A stretch of 64,000 nucleotides of DNA from contig CP141136.1 in assembly GCA_035236585.1 (NCBI GenBank), positions 51,291,136 through 51,355,135 on the forward strand, in the 5' to 3' direction. Each line of letters opens with the position of its first letter. The stretch's first letter is position 1. Of this stretch, positions 35,693 through 46,628 are shown piece by piece. Source of the stretch: Warburgia ugandensis (taxonomy: Eukaryota; Streptophyta; Magnoliopsida; Canellales; Canellaceae). The position numbers and the translations under genes were made by a program. The notes under the pieces were generated by a model. The model was not told the DNA's origin. It saw only the letters and a program-made list of their open reading frames with translations, and searched no databases.

Positions 35693-38481
35693 AGAGTCGG
35701 GCCCTGTTTGAAAAACAGTGCAATGCAGCGGAAGAAACTTTTTCTTTTAAATCAATTTTGAAAACCCCGAGTGTCATTTTCTTCCAAGAAGAAACAAAAT
35801 AATGTTTACTCAAAATACAATAAATGTATCCTAGGTCCATCCAGTCACAGCTAACAGTCAAACTGTACTAAGTACATATACATGTCTCAGAATAATAAAT
35901 TATATACTTACATTTACATCACAACACTAAAACTTTTTGATACTTCTTCTATTTCTAATTGAGCTAATTTGTAAAAATAATATATTGGGTTGACTATTCC
36001 TCATACTCAATAGGTGAATCTAATACTACTACTTTGAAAACACAACATGCAACATGCATAATTTCAAGAGGGGCCTTTCAAATAATAAAATCATGCAATT
36101 TATGCAAACATGGGTATTCATGAGTAAATCACTTGCTCATTTATTTTTCCAAATAATGGAATTTTTCATAGAAAACCATCGATCAATAATATAATCATTA
36201 TGAAAATCTTAAAATAGTGATCAATCAAACCAAATACTAAAATCTCAACCCAACAGCAAATATCATACATGTGAGTTTCTCGACAAACACATCAAGCCTA
36301 CTGGTCACGAGTACGCGTTTAAGACCATTTCAATACACCATGTATGGTGATACCAAAAATTGAAATCATAGGTCCCACTATGCTCACAGCCAGAACCTAT
36401 TTTGATATTATGAGTCTTCGGTATCTAGAGACCAACCACCACTGTCTCCATGGTTGACTGTGGATACATCTCGAAAAGGGTGCTGTGAATACCTCCAGTG
36501 GTAGTCCTAATACCACAGTAGTCGAAAAAGGGACAAGTACCACTTTGGGCAATGATACCTACCATCTTTGGCAGTTAGAGGCTTGGAGGCCAACCATGTA
36601 CACAATCAACCTCTTAGCACAGTGCCCACCTAGCTCATTAGTCTGAAAAGGATACACACACACACACATAATCCAATTCTCAATAATCATAAATCATGTA
36701 ATTTAATTTCAAAACATGTGAGTAATGGATATAAAACTGTTTCGTTGTTCAAGTGTAGAAATGAACGATGAAAGATATAACCAATAGCATTTTTAATCAA
36801 AATAATAAATCATGAGAATAATTTTCAAATTCATCATAAAAATACCATATCTCGGTATCATTTTAAAATCATACTTAACACAAAAATATATTCAAGGAGA
36901 TCATTTAGATTTGGAATGCAATTGAAAACTTAATAGCATCAGACAACCTACATAAATCATTTAGGCTCAGTTGAAAACTTAGTAGCATCAGGCTACCTAC
37001 CTGGATGTCTCTTGGATTGCATTTCCCTTCAATTCGATTCTTGGATCACCATTATGAGGTCTTGGATATTATTTAAGAATAAGAATCCAAGTATTATTTC
37101 CCATTCTTTATAAATAATCAATTATATTTACAAATCAACAGCTAGATCTATTCTTTAGGTTATATATCATTGATTAGTATATCTCCAAGCTAGATCTCAC
37201 TTATAGATCTAATGTTTAATGGTTAGATTGCCTTCAATAACTCTTATGTCATCAATATCATGTAATTGAATAGTCAGATCAGCAGATTGTCTATATTGAT
37301 ACTTAGATCGGGATTGTACTTGATTTGGACGGTCAAATCTATAATTTAAAGGTTAATCTATGTGATTTAGTGTTGATCTTGGCATATCAATTTCTTAATA
37401 TATCCAATGGATCAATTTATGAGATGTGATGATCTTTGATCATATAGATCTATGTGATTTTTAGGGATTTTAGGCTATGGTAAAATTAAATAGTCTACTA
37501 ATCATAAATTTTATTGTATAATTAAGTATGCGTCGTTAATACAAACACAACAGATTTTTCAGATTGTCAATTAGAGTTAAATAGCCTTCTTAAATGCAAT
37601 TTTAGTGGTTCAAATCAAATAAACGATCCACATTTGATCTCTGGATCCAAAACTCGACAAGATGGATCGTGTGCATCATGGTTCTGAGGATGCACTTGCG
37701 TCCTGGTCAAACTGAGACCCCACCCGCACGCCCACATGCTCCCAAAGGATGCTCCAGGGTGCGCATTCCCATTGTGCGTTACTGAAAAGCATCCCAAAGA
37801 TGGTTCCCAATAGATTTGACTTATCTGTTTTCACCAGTGAAAGGCTGGCTAGTGAGAACAAATCTGGTCTGATCCCATCTTATACTTGCCAAAAAAGGGA
37901 AAGGAATGGAGGAAAGGAGGAGGGTACTTACCTGATTGAAGCCAGAGAAGAGAAAGTGGGGTTTTTTGGTGATGCAAGGTCCTCACTGCTGTTGAAACCC
38001 TAGTTGTTGGAGTGGAAAAAGAGGGAGAGTGGTACGATGGGAGGAGAAGGGAAAGGGAGATGGGGGTTTTATAGAGGAGGGAGGTGGTGCCGTCTCGTGG
38101 CGGTGTTGCCATTCTTTCTAGCGTTGTAGAGGAAGACCAAAGGAAGGTTGTGTCTGCCATTTTTCCAGCACAGGTGTAAAGCTTGACACAGGAATGACAA
38201 AGAAGATGATGCAAGGATGGGGGTGCCATTAACAAAATAGCCCAATGCATTTTTTTACTATTTCTCATATTATTTAAGAAATTACTAAAATGCCCTTCAA
38301 TCTTGAAGTGCCCATAACTTTGTCATCTGATCTCCATTTTCAGCGTTCTTTATGTTGTTCAATTCCTTTTTTGAGTAAGAATCAAATTATGGGTTCATCT
38401 CTATTAAATTTGATCTCTATAAAATCTCACTTCTAAAGTTCAAATATTTATCTTTGGACTTAAAAAATTTAGGTCATTACA
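35693..38481 (-). repeat. 3' LTR of element D (D1)
   Basis: On the minus strand it begins TGTAATGACCTAAATTTTTT at 38481. It matches D2 over 41319-43031, including a block that pairs the plus-strand motifs CAATACACCA and ACCACTTTGGGCAATGATACC with imperfect inverted neighbours. It contains (AC)n at 36653-36668. The end near 35693 is cut relative to D2. Confidence 0.78.
38067..38073 (-). promoter_or_regulatory. LTR D1 TATA box (minus strand)
   Basis: The minus strand reads CTCTATAAAACCCCC here, about 410 bp into the LTR, followed by purine-poor leader-like sequence. It is the likely U3 promoter of family D. The truncated LTR D2 has lost this part. Confidence 0.45.
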
Positions 38482-38498
38482 TTATTACCCCTACAAAG
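38482..38498 (-). other. Polypurine tract of element D (minus strand)
   Basis: The minus strand reads CTTTGTAGGGGTAATAA just before the LTR start, preceded by AAGGACGAAATT, the same signature that precedes the other gypsy 3' LTRs in this window. The tract is weaker than usual. Confidence 0.6.
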
Positions 38499-38937
38499 AA
38501 TTTCGTCCTTGAAATTCCACAAATTATTATTCTTTAAAGAGTTTAGGATATTTCATTTTTCAAGTTTCCTCTTTGATGAACATATTCCTCCTTAGAACTC
38601 AAGCTAGGAAAATTTCTTTACTTCAACTTCTTCTTCTTCTTATTCAAAGCCTCAAATGGGTCAATAATTTTGTCTTCAAATTTTTTTTCATGTTATCTTT
38701 CAGCCAACTCTAAGAACAGTCTCAATTCATCATTCTCATAATTCTTTCAACAAAATCCTTCAATATAACTAGATTTTGGCATATCTTTTCTGTTTACATT
38801 GAGTAATAAAGAGCCACTTTCTGATGTGCACTTTGACACTTGGCATTTACTTGCTAATTCATCAGCATAATTTTAGTTCATATAATTGATATCTCCAAAT
38901 CCTTAGATCATCATAATCCTTCAATCATGCATAGCCT

Positions 38938-39995
38938 TGTAATGCCCTAGGTCTGGGCTCCCTCAGTAACAATATTGTCTGCTCTGGGCCTGAGGCTTGC
39001 ACGGTTTTGTTCTTCCCCCACAAGGGAAAACGTGTTGTTACTGTTAAAGCCCACCCAGACCCTTATCATCCACCTAGAAACTTTCCTCCTGGTGATGTGG
39101 GACTAACTCTCAGCGCATCTCGCCAGGAGAAAAGTTCCTGGGTGGCTGATAAGGGTTTGAGTGGGCTTTACCAGTAACAACGTGTTTTCCCCTGTGGGGG
39201 AAGAACAAAACCGTGTGGGCCTCAGGCCCAAAGCGGACAATATTGTTACTGAGGGAGCCCAGACCCGAGGCATTACAGTGGTATCAAAGCCAACCCCCAA
39301 CCCGATGTGGGTGGCTAATCGCACGTGAGCAGAAGCATGGGAGTCCACGCGCAGACGCATGTCCCCTAATGGGTAGACGGCTACCGTTGCCGTCTGCCAA
39401 GATGGTTTGAGGGGGACGTCCCGAACATAATCTGAGGGGATGAAGGCAGGATGCACTGAGAGTTAGTCCCACACTGCCAGGAGGAAAGTTCTTGGGCAGC
39501 TGATAAGGGTCTGGGTGGGTTTACCAGTAACAACGTGTCTTCCCTTGTGGGGGAAGAATAAAATTGTGCGGGCCTCAGGCTCAGAGCGGACAATATTGTT
39601 ACTCAAGGATCCCAGACCTGGGAGCGTTATAGTGGTATTAGAGCCGACCCCCGACATGGTGTGGGTGGTTAACCGCACGCGGGCGCTTGCATGTGACATG
39701 TGGGGACGCGTGTCCCCTAAGGGGGAGAGGGCTAGCCTTGGCCGATGAGGGCGGGCTGATGAGGGCAGGCCAAAAGGCATAGTCGTTGAGGCTGGCAGGC
39801 TTCGAGGCAAGGTGAGGCACTGAGAGTTAGTACCACATTGCCAGGAGGAAAGTTCCTGGGTAGCTGATAAGGATCTGGGTTGGCTTTACCAGTAATAATG
39901 CGTCTTCCCCTGTGGGGGAAGAACAAAACCGTGCGGGCCTCAAGCCTAGAGCGGACAATATTGTTACTGAGGGAGCCCAGACCCGGGGCATTACA
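38938..39995. mobile_element. TRIM cluster 1: four LTRs, one inverted
   Basis: Four copies of a 175-bp GC-richer repeat that begins TGAGAGTTAGT and ends GCATTACA (or TTATA): minus strand 38938-39112, and plus strand 39122-39277 (first 20 or so bases missing), 39457-39631 and 39821-39995. After the two internal plus copies come GTGGTATCAAAGCC (39278-39291) and GTGGTATTAGAGCC (39632-39645), initiator tRNA-Met primer sites. The short internal regions (about 180-190 bp) have no coding capacity. This is the structure of terminal-repeat retrotransposons in miniature, in an LTR-internal-LTR-internal-LTR array with an extra inverted LTR 9 bp away. The whole cluster is bounded by AGCCT (38933-38937) and AACCT (39996-40000). 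Confidence 0.82.
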
Positions 39996-41247
39996 AACCT
40001 ATTCCATACTTCTTTGATAATCATTTTGCTTGCTAAATTACTTGTTCTTTTATAATCTACTTATTTCTTATATTTCATTTTGAACGATATAGAATAATCT
40101 CTTTTTCCTCTTGTATTCCATCTAGTATTAATCTATTTATCATTGAAATCTTCACTTTTAAGGCTAACCTTCACCTTGCTGGTAAGAGTTCCAAAAGTAG
40201 CCAAGTAATAATTACATATATTCCATCATATCTCATCTTACTTCACTGATCTTCAATGAACTTTCAAGATTGATAAATTAAGTTTTAACAGTATCACCTC
40301 TCATTTCTTTACGTCAATGAAAAACATTTTCTTCCTACTAAACCCCTTAGTTGAAGAAATATTTTGAGAACACATGGTCTCCAATTTCATATTCCAACTG
40401 TCTTTCATCTTTCACATGTGACTTAATTCCTTAACCAATATTTACATTCAACCAAAACTTTGAAAAGAATCAAGTGGCATCTTCCATCAATTATATCTAT
40501 CACATACTACAAATAAGATCTCCTAATTATATATCAAGTTTCATGAATATTGAATCCATCAAATAGTTTTCTTCCCTTAGAATTTATTAAAAGTCATGTC
40601 AAATATTTTTGGTCAATCTATCATCATAGATCAATTATCCTTAATTATATTGTCATTAAAATCTTCTATTGATTGTGTTCTAGTCAAATTCCTTATAGTA
40701 CATTCGAATTTAGTGTTTTGCACATCCACTAACATGCTCATATTCATGTCGTGTTCCTCTATATAATTTCCTGTGTTTATTTTTTGATTTTTTCTAGTAT
40801 ATTCAATTTATTGGATAACAATTCCTTTCCCAAAGTCCCATGTAAATTATCTAGAATTAAACTAAGTTCTCCAGGATTATCACTTTGATCGGTCTAGTAC
40901 AAGTCAGAGTTATCTATGAAGGATTCCACTAGCATTATCTTGTATTCTCATTATTCATTCTCATCATAGTCTTATTCTCATCAAATAGTTTCCTTGTTCA
41001 CTCCACTACTCAACACTTCTTAACCCCTAAGTAGTTTATACTAGATTTTTTATAGGGTTTGCATCTTCTAATGCTTGAGTAATTATTAAATCCAACTCTC
41101 TGTTTATTTATGGTGTATTTCTTTATGATTTGATATAATGTCTTATTCTAGTCATCTCTATTACTCATATTTATACTACTTTTTCTTAATTATTCTAATC
41201 GTATATGACTTTTGGACATGTAGGACTGGCTGTGAAAGGATAAAACT
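39996..41247 (-). other. Non-coding part of element D internal region
   Basis: AT-rich sequence between the TRIM cluster and the primer-binding site. Neither strand shows gag or pol motifs. Read on the minus strand it looks like an untranslated leader with short degenerate repeats of GATGAGAAT type (about 40940-41010). Confidence 0.5.
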
Positions 41248-41262
41248 GAGCTCTAATACCAA
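41248..41262 (-). other. Primer-binding site of element D (minus strand)
   Basis: The minus strand reads TTGGTATTAGAGCTC, close to the initiator tRNA-Met site TGGTATCAGAGC, three bases after the LTR end CGAGTCGTCA. Confidence 0.75.
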
Positions 41263-41265
41263 CTA

Positions 41266-43904
41266 TGACGACTCGGACTTTCACATCCATTTATAAATGC
41301 ATAACTAATTTCTAATGTAGAGTAGGGCCTATTTCAAAAACGATGCAATGCAACGGAAGAAACTTTTTCTTTTAAATCCATTTTAAAAACCTCGAGTGCC
41401 ATTTACTTCCAAGAAAAATAAAATAATGTTTACTCAAAATACAATAAATGTATCCCAAATCCATCCAGTCGCAGCTTACAGGCCAACTGTACTAAGTACA
41501 TAAACATGTCTCAGAACAATAAATTATATACTTACATTTGCATTTGTCTTTATCTTCTCTAACTTAATTGCAGCACTAAAACTTTCTGATACTTCTTCTA
41601 TTCCTAACTAAGTTGATCTGTAAAAATAATATATTAGGTTGAGTATTTCTCATACACAGTAGGTGAATCTGATACTACTATTTTGACAACACAACATGCA
41701 ACATGCATAATTTCAAGAGGGGTCTTTCAAATAATAAAATCATGCAATTTATGCAAACATGGGTATTCATTTGTAAATCACTTGCTAATTATATTTTTCC
41801 AAATAATGAAATTTTCCATAGAAAACCATCTATCAATAATATAATCATTACAAAAATCTTAGAATAGTGATCGATCAAACTAGATACTAGAATCTCATCC
41901 CAATGGTAGATATCATACACGTGGGTTTTTTGATGAACACATCAAGCTGACTGGCCACGAGTACTCGTCTAAGACCATTTCAATACACCAATGTATGGTG
42001 ATACCAAAAACTGAAATCATAGGGCCCACTATGCTCACAACCATAACCTATTTTGAAATCGTGTGTCTCTGGTATCTAGAGATCAGCCATCATAGTCTCC
42101 ACTGTTAATTACGGATACGTAGTCGAGAAAGGGACAAGTGCCACTTTGGGCAATGATACCTACCATCTTTGGTGGTTAGAGGTCGAGAGGCCAACCCCAT
42201 ACACAATCAACCTCTTAGCATAGTGCCCACCAATCCCATTAACTTGAAAAAGATATATATACATATAATCAAATTCTCAATAATCATAAATCATGCAATT
42301 TATTTTCAAAACCTGCAAGTAATGCATATAAAACTATTTCGTTGTTCAAGAGTAGAAATGAACTATGAAAGATATAGGCAATAGCATTTTTAATCCAAAT
42401 AATAAATCATGAGAATAATTTGCAAATTCATCATAAAAATACCATATCTCGATATCATTTTAAAAGCATAATAAACATGGAAATATATTCAAGGAGATCA
42501 TTAAGATTTGGAATGCAGTCAAAAACTTAGTAGCATCAAACTACCTGCAGAAACCATTTAGACTCAGTTGAAAACGTAGTAGCATCAGACTACCTACTTG
42601 GATGTCTCTTGGATTGCATTTCTCTTCAATTTGAATCTTGAATCACCTTTGTGAGGTCCTGGATATTATTTGGGAATAAGAATCCAAGTATTATTTCCCA
42701 TTCTTTATAGATCATCAGTTATATTTATAGATCAATAGCTAGATCTAGTCTTTAGGTTATATATCATTGATTAGTATGTCTCCAAGTGAGATCTCACTTA
42801 TAGATCTAATGTTTAATGGTTAGAATGCCTTCAATAACCTTTATGTCATCAATATCTTCATATTGTCTATCTTGATACACAGATCGAGTTTGTACTTGAT
42901 TTGGACAGTCACATCTATAATTCAAAGGTTGATTTATTTGATTTAGGGTTGATCTTGCCATATCAATCTCTTAATACATCCAATGGACCAATTTATGCGA
43001 TCTAATCATCTTTGATCTTGTAGATCTATGCGACAAGTCACGAGTACTCATTGATGACAATCTCAATGCAATATGCATATTGATATCAAAATCGAAATCA
43101 TAGGGCCCAATATGCTCACGACCATAACCTATTCTAAAATTGTGTGGCTTTAGTATCTAGAGACCATGCCCACCATAGCATCCATGGTGACTATGGATAT
43201 GTCCTCAAAAAGGGTGCCATGAACACCTCTAGTGGTCATCCCTATTTACCACAGTAGTTGAAGAAGGGACAATGCCACTTTGGGCAATGATACCTACCAC
43301 CTTTAGTGGTTAGAGGTCAGGAGGCTAGCCCCATACATAAACAACCTCCCAGCATAGTGCCCACCAGGCTCATTAGCCTAGAAAAGATATATACAATTTA
43401 TGCAATTAGTTTCAAAACATGGAAGCAATGCATACATAAAATCCATTCAACGCAAGCAATCGCATTCAAGACCATAAATCATGAAGAAAATTTTGCATGC
43501 TCATTATAAGAATATCATATCTCAACAAGCATACTAAACACAGTAATAGAGTCAAGTAAATCAATTGGATTTTGGAATGCATTTGAAAACTTAGTAGTAT
43601 CAGACTAGCTACCTCGATGTCTCTTGGATTGCGTTTCTCTTCAATTCGCATCGTAGATCACCTTTGTGAGGTCCTAGATATTATTTGGAAATAAGAATCC
43701 AAGTATTATTTTCTTTTCTTTATAAATCATCAATTAGATTTATAGATCAATTCCTATTTCTATCCTTTAGGTTATGCATCATTGATTTGTATTTCTCCAA
43801 GCAAGATTTCTCTTATAGTTCCAATATTTTATGGTTAGATTGCCTTTAATAACCTTTATGTCATCAATATCTTGTAATTGAAAGGTCAGATCTCACAGAT
43901 TGCC
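41266..43904 (-). repeat. 5' LTR of element D (D2), truncated with a partial tandem copy
   Basis: From 41266 to 43031 it parallels D1 (about 35693-37440). At 43032 the text jumps back, and 43035-43904 repeats 41951-42900 in diverged form: CACGAGTACTC, ACCACTTTGGGCAATGATACC and TGTCTCTTGGATTGC all recur. The outer part, which in D1 holds the promoter, is absent. It ends at about 43904 where a plus-strand integrase fragment begins. Confidence 0.72.
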
Positions 43905-45384
43905 TATCCTGATTGTTAATTTATTGACCTGGTCTAAGTTCTTTGATAGGATCATAGAGGCACATGACAAAGATAAAGAGACTTAGGATCTGGTAGATAA
44001 GGCAAATTTCGCAAGAGGTCCGGATGGAGGAGTCAAATTCAAGGGTAGATTGATGATGATTTGAAGGGTGAGTTACTTTAGGAGGCACACCAATCCCTAT
44101 ATATGATCCATCCTGAAGGTATGAAAATGTATCAAGATCTTAGGAGACATTTCTGGTGGAACGGTATGAAGAAGGATGTTGGAGAATGCGTGGCACAATG
44201 TCTGACCTATCAGCAGGTCAAGGCTGAACATTAGCGTCCATTAGGATTACTTCAGACATTGGAACTTCCTAACTGGAAGTGGGATCATATTACCATGGAC
44301 TTCATTGTGGGTCTTCCGAGGACTGTTAACGACCACGGCATGATATGGGTCATTGTGGACAGGTTGACCAAGTCCGCTCATTTCCTTCCTATCAGACAGA
44401 ATCAAAAGGTGGATAGTCTAGCAAAATTGTATGTCAAGGAGATCGTGAGTTTACATGTAGTTCCCTTGATGACTATATCGTATCGAAACACTCAGTTCAC
44501 CTCAAAGTATTGGAAGAGCATGTAAGAGGCTCTAGGATCGAGGCTAAAATTTAGCATAGCATTCCACCCTCAGACAAACGATCAGAGCGAGAGGACCATC
44601 CAGACAATTGAGGATATTCTACAGGCTTGTGTTATGGATTGGAAGGGTAGCTGGGAAGATCATTTACCACTAGTCGAGTTTGCCCATAATAACAGTTATC
44701 ATGCGAGTATTGGCATGGCTCCATACGAGGCACTTTATGGTAGGCCTTGTCAGTCACACTTATGTTGGAGTGATGTAGGAGTGAGACACATAGTGAAGTC
44801 CAAGTTGGTGGAAGACAGCACAGAGAAAGTACAACTTATTCGTAAGATATTATTGACAACTCACAGCCGATAGAAGAGTTGTATTGACAAGAGGCGGAAG
44901 GCCCTAGAGTTTCCCAAAGGTGAGCATGTATTCTTGAAGGTTTCCCCCATGAAAGGAGTGATGAGGTTTGGGAAGAAAGGGAAACTTAGCCCCAGGTACA
45001 TTAAACCTTTTGAGATATTACATGGAGTTGGGACAGTAGCATACCTACTAGCCTTGCCACCACAGTTGGCCAATGTACATGACACCTTCCATGTATCCAT
45101 GCTGAGGAAATACATGCTAGATCCATGACACATGTTGGAATACATCCCAGGAGAGCTACAGCCTGATATGACATTTGAGGAGAGACCAGTGTGCATACTG
45201 GATATGAAAGTCAAGAAGTTGAGGACTAAAACTATTCCATTAGTCAAAGTCCTTTGACAACATCATTCACTATAAGAGGCCACATGGGAAACAGAAGAGG
45301 AGATGCAGAGGATCCACCTAGAGCTATTTACATAGAGGTATGTATCAAAATTTCAAGGACAAAATTTTAATAAGGTGGGAAGGA
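43905..45384 (+). pseudogene. Ty3/gypsy integrase and chromodomain-like tail (Tekay/Del type)
   Basis: It begins before the integrase zinc-binding region: EAHQSLYMIHPEGMKMYQ gives the two histidines, but the cysteine pair reads CLTY, so one cysteine is lost. The catalytic core is long and well preserved (44259-44873). The first Asp is in ITMDFIVGLP (Asp at 44297) and the Glu in NDQSERTIQ. The second Asp is Tyr (ISYRNTQFTS for the usual SDRDPRF). GPY/F-like RYIKPFEILHGVG follows (about 44995), then TKTIPLVKVL and EATWETEEEM (about 45220-45310), typical of the degenerate chromodomain of Tekay/Del chromoviruses. Stops occur near 44235, 44524, 44873, 45128 and 45257. Integrase would insert element DNA into chromatin; this copy is dead. 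RT and RNase H are missing. Confidence 0.85.
45372..45384 (+). other. Polypurine tract before LTR E
   Basis: AAGGTGGGAAGGA precedes TGTAATATTCTC. Upstream lies AAGGACAAAATTTT, a decayed form of the usual GGACGAAATT signature. Confidence 0.75.
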
Positions 45385-46029
45385 TGTAATATTCTCAATT
45401 TTAAATCTTCAATTAGTGATAAAACAAATAATTTAAATTAAAAAATTTATGCATAGAATTTGATTCTGAAAGCCTAAAAATTAGAAAGTATATGTCGATA
45501 GAATTCCAACGACATAAAGAACACAGATAACGGAGTTCAAATGGAGAAATTATGAGCCGTTGAAGTTAAAAGGGTAGTTTGGAGAGGCCCAAAATATAGT
45601 GGGCTATTTTTTATAACGGCACCCTTTCGTTGGAAAAGTCAATCAGAGATTGGTAAAAACGGATCATCAACATTAAGAACACCTCCCTTCCCATTCAATC
45701 ACTCCATCTCAAGCCTTTTGCCCCAGAGATTGAGTTTCTAGAGATCCCTAGTGAAAATTTCAATGCCAGAGAAAGCTTGGAAAAAGCCCCCACCGGCAGC
45801 GTCAACAACCGTTGACTGACTGAGGTAGGTCTCACCTCTCATTCCCCCTTCCAATTTTAGTATATGCATTGAGTTGTGTCCATGAAGTTGAAAAACGACG
45901 AGGGTTCATCATTTTCCCAGGAACATGGTGCACCCTACTATAGTTGTAGGATTTAGTCAATGAAATTATGTCAAAATCGCAATCCGCACATCCATCTAGT
46001 GCATAAGGAACCCACAAACAAATCCTTTA
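45385..46029 (+). repeat. Start of a 3' LTR (E), related to family D, truncated
   Basis: It begins TGTAATATTCTCAATTTT. It shares with the minus-strand start of LTR D1 the order GACATAAAGAACRC, an ATGGAGA-type block, TTATGRGC, and GGGCTATTTT followed by GGCACCC. So D and E are related LTRs, one tied to an integrase and one to a non-coding element. It stops near 46029 where RT sequence of family B starts. Confidence 0.65.
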
Positions 46030-46628
46030 ATGAATGAGTATCATATTAAGACTACATGCGTCATGACTCATAGCCAGAGGATGCTAGGCATATCTGGCCA
46101 TTGTGGTGGCATAGGATGAGATAGGTCTTAAGATTGTGGAGATTGACATGGTGCAAGAGCTCCAATATGTATTTTTAGAGAAATTGCCCAAGTTACCACC
46201 AAAATGAAAGATGACACTGACTAAATTAAAGAAAATAAAGGTGCAAGACTGATCATTGAGGTCATGTGTAGAATATTGATAGTTGAATAGGGTCACTATT
46301 AAGAATAAGTATCCATTGCCACTTATTGATAACCTCTTAGATCAATTATAGTCTGCCTAAGTATTCTCTATTATAGATTTGAGATCAGGTTATCATTGGT
46401 TAAGAATAAAGGATGAGGATATTCAGAAGACAACATTTAGAACTAGTATGGTCATTATGAATTCTTAGTAATGCCTTTTGAACAAATAAATTCACCTGCA
46501 GCTTTTATGGACCTTAAAGACTGGGCCTTAGGGGATTATCTTGAAAATTTATTGATGACATCGTAGTATACTCCAATAGTTGAGAAAAACAAGAAGACAT
46601 CTGTGGATTACATTGAGCACTCTTTAGG
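46030..46628 (+). pseudogene. Family-B gypsy reverse transcriptase, part 1 (decayed)
   Basis: The protease-RT linker reads MTHSQRMLGISGH-like text, matching the linker at 17490-17580. The fingers and palm follow: a degenerate LPKLPPK, NKYPLPLIDN (about 46300), [16 protein letters not shown] (about 46375-46420), and IDDIVVYSN (about 46553). Several stops and frameshifts are present. The text breaks off at GAGCACTCTTTAGG, where the TRIM composite is inserted, and resumes at 48867. Confidence 0.75.

Larger units (their letters stand above)
35693..43904 (-). mobile_element. Family-D non-autonomous LTR element (LARD-like), minus strand
   Basis: Read on the minus strand: 5' LTR D2 (43904 to 41266, truncated), primer-binding site at 41262-41248, a non-coding internal region, polypurine tract at 38498-38482, and 3' LTR D1 (38481 to 35693). 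The internal region is about 2.8 kb including a nested TRIM cluster, and neither strand shows gag or pol. Large non-coding retrotransposon derivatives (LARDs) have this form. D1 lacks about 55 bp of its end and D2 lacks its outer part, so no target duplication can be recovered. Confidence 0.75.

Noticed and set aside
37615..38268. Overlapping open frames on both strands
   Set aside because: They fall in the GC-richer leader part of LTR D1, which is defined by its LTR ends and promoter; no protein family recognised.
38938..39995. Cassandra-type TRIM carrying a 5S rRNA promoter
   Set aside because: No 5S-like sequence is visible in any of the LTRs; only the general TRIM layout fits.
39103..40024. 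Many overlapping open frames in GC-rich DNA
   Set aside because: They repeat with the TRIM LTRs and run on both strands; base composition keeps frames open.
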